Below are positions 6,862 to 10,157 of a stretch of 10,157 bases of DNA, in pieces. The stretch lies in assembly GCA_019348445.1 (NCBI GenBank), contig JAHWJK010000057.1, positions 1 through 10,157 of the forward strand, read 5' to 3'. The DNA is from Actinomycetota bacterium. Lineage in GTDB: Bacteria > Actinomycetota > CADDZG01 > WHSQ01. The position numbers were made by a program, and so were the translations under genes. The notes under the pieces were generated by a model. It ran no database searches. It worked only from the letters and a program-made list of their open reading frames with translations, and had not been told where the DNA came from. Positions within the stretch are counted from its first letter, which is position 1. Every line of letters begins with the position of its first letter.

Positions 6862-7782
6862 ATGCAGCCACTCCGTCGGTGCGAGATCCGTGCGGCAACG
6901 AACCATGGGGTCATCGGCCGTGACGCCGCCCTGCGCGAGGGCTTGACCCGAGACGAGATCGAGGCGCTCGTTCGACGTGGGCAGTGGAAGCGTCATCTGC
7001 CGAAGGTCTATGTACCGAGCAGCGTCCCCATCACCTGGTGGACGCAGCTAGCGGCGGCGCGCGAATGGGCCGGGCCGGGAGCTTTGTTCTCGCATCGAAC
7101 GGCCGGTGCATTGCTTGAGCTGGATGGTGTTCCTCCTGGTTTCGTTGAGCTCGTCCGCCATTCGGGACGTTCGCGCGATGGATTGATCGTCCACCGCCTG
7201 CGGCCGGAGGATCACCCCCGCAGTCTGTGCGTACAAGGCTTCCCGCTGACGCGAGGCGATCGGACGGTCTTCGACCTCTTTGCCGTTCTTAATCCTGCGA
7301 AAGCGACACTCGCGCTCGAGGATGCTCTTCGGAGAAGAGTTACGAGCATCGACCGATTGTGGGACATCTATGTCGAGCTCGGCGGACGCGGGCGGAATGG
7401 ATCGAAGGAGTTCCGCAGGGCTGTCCTGACTCGCGATGCCCGTGACGGCAAGTTGGCGTCACGGATGGAGGCGATGTTGCGGTCGATCCTGCGACGGGTT
7501 CCGCCGCCGAAGGCGATTCCCCAGTTCCCGGTCCAGGTCGGTGGTCGCCGGTTCCGCATTGATTTCGCATATCCCGACGTCAAACTTGGTCTCGAGGCAC
7601 ACAGCATCAAGTGGCACCTCGGGGTCGAGAAGGCGAGAGCGGACCTCGCGCGTGATCGCCTTCTCAAGTGCCGTGATTGGACGCTTCTTTATTACTCGTT
7701 CGACGATCTCAAGTTCCGCCCGAACGACGTCGCTGCCGAAGTGTTGGAGGTGCGGACGCGACTCGAGCAGCGACTGTTCTGA
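6862..7782 (+). CDS. AbiEi-like N-terminal domain with DUF559 PD-(D/E)XK nuclease-fold domain
   Basis: A 306-residue protein of a type common and multi-copy in actinobacteria. Residues ~10-60 resemble the winged-helix AbiEi antitoxin domain (AALREGLTRDEIEALVRRGQWKRHLPKVYV), a putative DNA-binding part. Residues ~200-306 resemble DUF559, a Vsr-like PD-(D/E)XK nuclease fold: S200-x-x-E203, D234 in FRIDFAYP, then E245 in LEAHSIKWH and a final TLLYYSFDDL. The usual ExD or ExK is EAH here, a variant that I recall from related proteins, so activity is uncertain. No AbiEii nucleotidyltransferase toxin is adjacent, so calling it an antitoxin would go too far. The ATG has no Shine-Dalgarno; TATCCG at 6847-6852 could be a -10 for a leaderless mRNA. 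It is convergent with the glycosyltransferase gene. Confidence 0.75.
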   Translation: MQPLRRCEIRAATNHGVIGRDAALREGLTRDEIEALVRRGQWKRHLPKVYVPSSVPITWWTQLAAAREWAGPGALFSHRTAGALLELDGVPPGFVELVRHSGRSRDGLIVHRLRPEDHPRSLCVQGFPLTRGDRTVFDLFAVLNPAKATLALEDALRRRVTSIDRLWDIYVELGGRGRNGSKEFRRAVLTRDARDGKLASRMEAMLRSILRRVPPPKAIPQFPVQVGGRRFRIDFAYPDVKLGLEAHSIKWHLGVEKARADLARDRLLKCRDWTLLYYSFDDLKFRPNDVAAEVLEVRTRLEQRLF

Positions 7783-7786
7783 GACG

Positions 7787-7836
7787 TCTTTCTCTTCCTG
7801 AAAAACGGACGTTGGGACGGATTCTGTGGAAGAGAA
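7787..7836 (+). repeat. downstream copy of a diverged ~50-bp direct repeat
   Basis: Begins four bases after the DUF559 gene's stop and matches 6763-6811 at about 70% by eye. In this copy the ends are the arms of a long inverted repeat; in the upstream copy that pairing is mostly lost. Confidence 0.35.
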
Positions 7837-7839
7837 AGA
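7787..7839. terminator. 12-bp-stem inverted repeat, probable bidirectional terminator
   Basis: TCTTTCTCTTCC (7787-7798) and GGAAGAGAAAGA (7828-7839) are exact reverse complements, separated by 29 bases that hold a smaller AACG-GA-CGTT hairpin. It fills the gap between two convergent genes (stops at 7782 and 7841), where a terminator serving both strands is expected. The stem is pyrimidine/purine-rich rather than GC-rich and the loop is long, so Rho-dependent ending or an mRNA-stabilising role is also possible. Confidence 0.5.
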
Positions 7840-7840
7840 G

Positions 7841-8878
7841 TTAGCGCAGCCAGGTGCGGACGATGGCCTTGCTGAAGCCCCACGCGTAGTGGATCGGCTT
7901 CGGCTTCTTCGTTACGCCACTCGCACGACGCCGGAACGTGATGGGCACCTCGATGACTGCGAGGCCCTTGCGTGCCGCATCGAGGATCAACTCCGACACA
8001 TAGAACTGGTCCTGACGGAGATCGAGTCGGCGCAGCGCGTTCGCGGTGACCGCTCGGTATCCGGTCGACGGATCGGTGATCTTCGTACGGCCGAGGAACG
8101 TCATCAGGCGTGCGAATGCGTGGACGCCCCACTTCCGCACCGACGACTCGATCTCGAAGGATCCGAGGATGCGTGAGCCTTGCACCATGTCGGCGCGGCC
8201 TTCCATCAGCGGAGCGACGAGTTCTTCCATCTCCTTCGGATCGTGCTGGCCGTCCGCGTCGAGAGTCACGATGATCGTTGCTCCGGCTTCCAGAGCCGCC
8301 TGATAGCCCAGTCGAACCGCGGCCCCCGATCCTCGTCTGAGGTCGCGCCGGATCACATGAGCTCCGTAGTTCCGTGCCGTGGCCTCGGTGGTGTCGGTAC
8401 AACCATCTGCGATGACGATGGGTATGACGGGAAGGCCGAGAACGTCGTCCGGCATCTGCCCGAGGACGGCGGGGATGTTGTCCGCCTCGTTGTAGGCGGG
8501 AATGACGACCGCGACGCCGCCCGTCGCTTTGAGGCCGCCGTCTTCCTGGAACCGCCGCATCGCCATGTAGTCGACGAGTCTCCCGACTTCATCCGAGAGT
8601 GTGTTGTCGCGAGAGAAGCCGCGGAATACGAGGCCGAGCATGAACAGGTTCGAGATCACGAGAAGCCCGATGATCCGGCGCTCGTTCCCGGGCTCGAAGC
8701 CGAGGGTTCGCAGGAATGGGTCGAGGAACGCCGGCATGATCGCAGCCGTTGCGAGAGCGCCCGTGACGAAGGCGATGATCAGCATCTCGCCGCGCCGAAG
8801 CTGGCCGCGGCGATAGCGACGGAACGCGTAGCTCGCCAAGATCAGGGCGACCGCGCCACCAAAGATCCTGAGTCCCAA
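7841..8878 (-). CDS. DUF2304-GT2 fusion, polyprenyl-phosphate glycosyltransferase-like
   Basis: A 345-residue protein. Residues ~1-112 carry three hydrophobic segments (about 4-18, 32-52, 68-86) with the layout of DUF2304, ending in LSDEVGRLVDYMAMRRF. Residues ~120-320 are a GT-A family 2 glycosyltransferase like dolichyl-phosphate mannose synthase: VVIPAYNEADNI, ADGCTD, a DxD site at D207/D209 (LDADGQHDP), GSR, and STGYRAV. It should move a sugar from a nucleotide donor to a membrane polyprenyl phosphate at the inner face of the membrane, feeding cell-envelope glycan or protein glycosylation; donor and acceptor are inferred. The TTG start is supported by GGGAG seven bases upstream. DUF2304 is often a separate small gene beside such GT2 genes, so the fusion is notable. 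It is divergent from the methyltransferase. Confidence 0.88.
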   Translation of the reverse strand: MGLRIFGGAVALILASYAFRRYRRGQLRRGEMLIIAFVTGALATAAIMPAFLDPFLRTLGFEPGNERRIIGLLVISNLFMLGLVFRGFSRDNTLSDEVGRLVDYMAMRRFQEDGGLKATGGVAVVIPAYNEADNIPAVLGQMPDDVLGLPVIPIVIADGCTDTTEATARNYGAHVIRRDLRRGSGAAVRLGYQAALEAGATIIVTLDADGQHDPKEMEELVAPLMEGRADMVQGSRILGSFEIESSVRKWGVHAFARLMTFLGRTKITDPSTGYRAVTANALRRLDLRQDQFYVSELILDAARKGLAVIEVPITFRRRASGVTKKPKPIHYAWGFSKAIVRTWLR

Positions 8879-8930
8879 AAGTGTTCTCCCAGCGTGAAAG
8901 TGCAGGTCAAGCGCCCGCGAGAGCGGTTTT

Positions 8931-8936
8931 TAGGCT
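8931..8936 (+). promoter_or_regulatory. candidate -10 box for the methyltransferase
   Basis: TAGGCT follows a run of five Ts and fits TANNNT; it is identical to the -10-like hexamer before the ACAD at 3379. No -35 match is seen 16-18 bases upstream. From here the mRNA leader would be about 50 bases and would include the strong ribosome binding site at 8981-8988. Confidence 0.3.
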
Positions 8937-8992
8937 AGCAGACATCGGCGGTGGGTCCGTGGTTGACTCCGGAGATTCTGGAGGGGAGCGCC

Positions 8993-9742
8993 ATGGAGTG
9001 GGACGAGAGGGTCTACGGCGAACGCATCGCGGAGATCTACGACGATCTCTACGACGAGGCGTTCGACAAGGCCTCAGCGGTCGCCTTTCTCGAGGACAGG
9101 TCGCGCGGCTCTGAACGCCGCGGCGCGGGGAACGCTCTCGAGCTGGCGATCGGAACGGGTCGCATCGCGTTGCCTCTTGCACAACGAGGGGTTCAGGTGC
9201 AGGGGATCGATATCTCCGATGCGATGGTCGCCAAACTGCAGGCGAAGGCCGGTGGGAGCGACATCCCGGTGACGATCGGCAACTTCGCCGACGTCGCGGT
9301 CGCGGGTCGCTTCGACCTGATCTATGTCGTGTTCAACACCATCTTCGCTCTGACGACACAGGACGATCAGTTGAAGCTGTTCAGGAATGTCGCGGATCAT
9401 CTCGAGGACGAAGGGCTGTTCGTCGTAGAGGCGTTCGTCCCGGACATGGACAGATTCGACCGGCATCAGAACGCCGAGGTGAACATCGTGGGCGTCGATC
9501 ACGTCCAGCTGAGTTTCTCGCGCCACGATCCTGTCACGCAGACGATCACGAGCCAGCAGGTGCTCTTGTCAGAAGGTGAGATGAAGATGGTTCCCGTCCA
9601 CCTTCGGTACATATGGCCGTCGGAGATGGATCTGATGGCGCGGCTCGGAGGGATGGAACTTCGGGAGCGTTATTCGTCGTGGAACGCCGATCACTTCACG
9701 TCGAACTCGAAGTCACACATCTCCGTGTATGGCAAGGCGTAG
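8993..9742 (+). CDS. class I SAM-dependent methyltransferase
   Basis: A 249-residue protein. It has the Rossmann-type SAM site: motif I ALELAIGTGRIALPLA at about 48-63 (E50, G54-T55-G56), the acidic end of strand 2 in GIDISDAM (D73), NFADV near 100, and FDLIYVVFNTIFAL as motif II. These place it in the small-molecule/protein class I methyltransferases; the substrate cannot be read from sequence. ATG 8993 has GGAGGGGAG ending four bases upstream, clearly better than the in-frame GTG at 8951. The residues after the start (YGERIAEIYDDLYD) are a common N-terminal helix in this family. It is divergent from the GT2 gene and 15 bases before the transporter start, so it may be co-transcribed with the transporter. 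Confidence 0.88.
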   Translation: MEWDERVYGERIAEIYDDLYDEAFDKASAVAFLEDRSRGSERRGAGNALELAIGTGRIALPLAQRGVQVQGIDISDAMVAKLQAKAGGSDIPVTIGNFADVAVAGRFDLIYVVFNTIFALTTQDDQLKLFRNVADHLEDEGLFVVEAFVPDMDRFDRHQNAEVNIVGVDHVQLSFSRHDPVTQTITSQQVLLSEGEMKMVPVHLRYIWPSEMDLMARLGGMELRERYSSWNADHFTSNSKSHISVYGKA

Positions 9743-9757
9743 CGCGACAATCGTTTT

Positions 9758-10157
9758 ATGGCAACAGAGGCGCATCACGATCACGTCCACCACGCCGACA
9801 TGGATCCGGCGGAGCGTGCCGATGCCGTCTCGAAGGCACTGGCGCTCGAATACCTGTCGTTGGGTTGGAACCTCGTCGAAACCGTCGTCGGCTTCATTGC
9901 AGGGTTGGCGAGCGGATCGGTCGCGCTGGTGGGTTTTGCGTTGGATTCCGTCGTAGAGGCGTCGTCGGCGGGTGCGCTCGTGTGGCGGCTGCGCAGCGAG
10001 GGCAAACGGGGATGGAGCGCCGAAGCTATCGAACGCCGAACGGTACGGATCGTGGGGTGGGCGTTCGTGGCGCTCGCTATCTACGTCGGAGCGCGTGCCG
10101 TTTACGACCTGGTGACAGAGGCACGACCGGAGGAGAGCACCGTCGGCATCATCCTGG
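9758..10157 (+). CDS. cation diffusion facilitator transporter, cut by the right window edge
   Basis: The first 133 residues of a CDF-type membrane transporter, which moves divalent metals (Zn, Fe, Mn, Co, Ni) out of the cytoplasm by proton exchange. Five histidines lie within residues 6-12 (HHDHVHH), a likely metal-binding N-terminus. Three membrane segments are visible at ~32-50, ~55-77 and ~96-118. VGFALDSVVE in the second holds D63-x-x-x-E67, at the place of the DxxxD metal site of YiiP. This belongs to the GFxLDSxxE branch seen in actinobacteria. The metal is not known. No Shine-Dalgarno precedes the ATG; coupling to the methyltransferase 15 bases upstream, or a leaderless start, is possible. 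Confidence 0.85.
   Translation, partial: MATEAHHDHVHHADMDPAERADAVSKALALEYLSLGWNLVETVVGFIAGLASGSVALVGFALDSVVEASSAGALVWRLRSEGKRGWSAEAIERRTVRIVGWAFVALAIYVGARAVYDLVTEARPEESTVGIIL

Noticed and set aside
6862..7782. AbiE type IV toxin-antitoxin system
   Set aside because: Only an AbiEi-like N-terminal domain is present; no AbiEii nucleotidyltransferase toxin lies on either side.
8915..8931. CCGC-GAGA-GCGG hairpin followed by TTTTT, an intrinsic-terminator look-alike
   Set aside because: The stem is only four pairs and it lies in a divergent promoter gap, where no plus-strand transcript needs ending; the T-run more likely belongs to the promoter with TAGGCT.

Overview
The window reads as chromosomal DNA of a high-GC bacterium, most likely an actinobacterium (possibly an uncultured lineage). 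The signs are GC-rich third codon positions, frequent GTG/TTG starts, several starts without a Shine-Dalgarno sequence (probably leaderless mRNAs), two acyl-CoA dehydrogenases (ACADs), an actinobacterial-style RNase D with HRDC domain, an AbiEi-like/DUF559 protein and a DUF2304-GT2 fusion. This placement is inference from gene style; there is no rRNA or marker alignment. There is no tRNA, rRNA, CRISPR array, insertion sequence or phage gene, and coding density is very high.

Region 1 (1-2468) is a divergent pair. A minus-strand ACAD runs off the left edge. Facing away from it is a plus-strand diiron/Mn-Fe carboxylate protein of the R2lox (R2-like ligand-binding oxidase) type carrying a C-terminal SCP2 lipid-binding domain. 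A perfect 8-6-8 palindrome sits between the two starts and looks like a shared repressor operator. Together they suggest a co-regulated lipid-oxidising module, and this is the most interesting part of the window.

Region 2 (2470-6759) begins with a minus-strand single-pass membrane protein with a very lysine-rich tail. It ends one base from the R2lox stop. Divergent from it is a tightly packed plus-strand operon: a complete ACAD, RNase D (4-base overlap) and a NYN-domain nuclease with two OST-HTH/LOTUS domains (8-base overlap). The ACAD promoter region holds a second perfect inverted repeat overlapping a -35-like box. The last two genes look like an RNA-processing pair.

Region 3 (6760-7840) is a single AbiEi-like/DUF559 (PD-(D/E)XK fold) gene, bracketed by two ~50-base segments that are about 70% alike. 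The downstream copy is part of a 12-bp-stem inverted repeat lying between convergent genes, probably a bidirectional terminator.

Region 4 (7841-10157) has a minus-strand DUF2304-GT2 polyprenyl-phosphate glycosyltransferase-like protein, and divergently a SAM-dependent methyltransferase followed by the start of a cation diffusion facilitator transporter that runs off the right edge. All non-coding gaps are under 120 bases.
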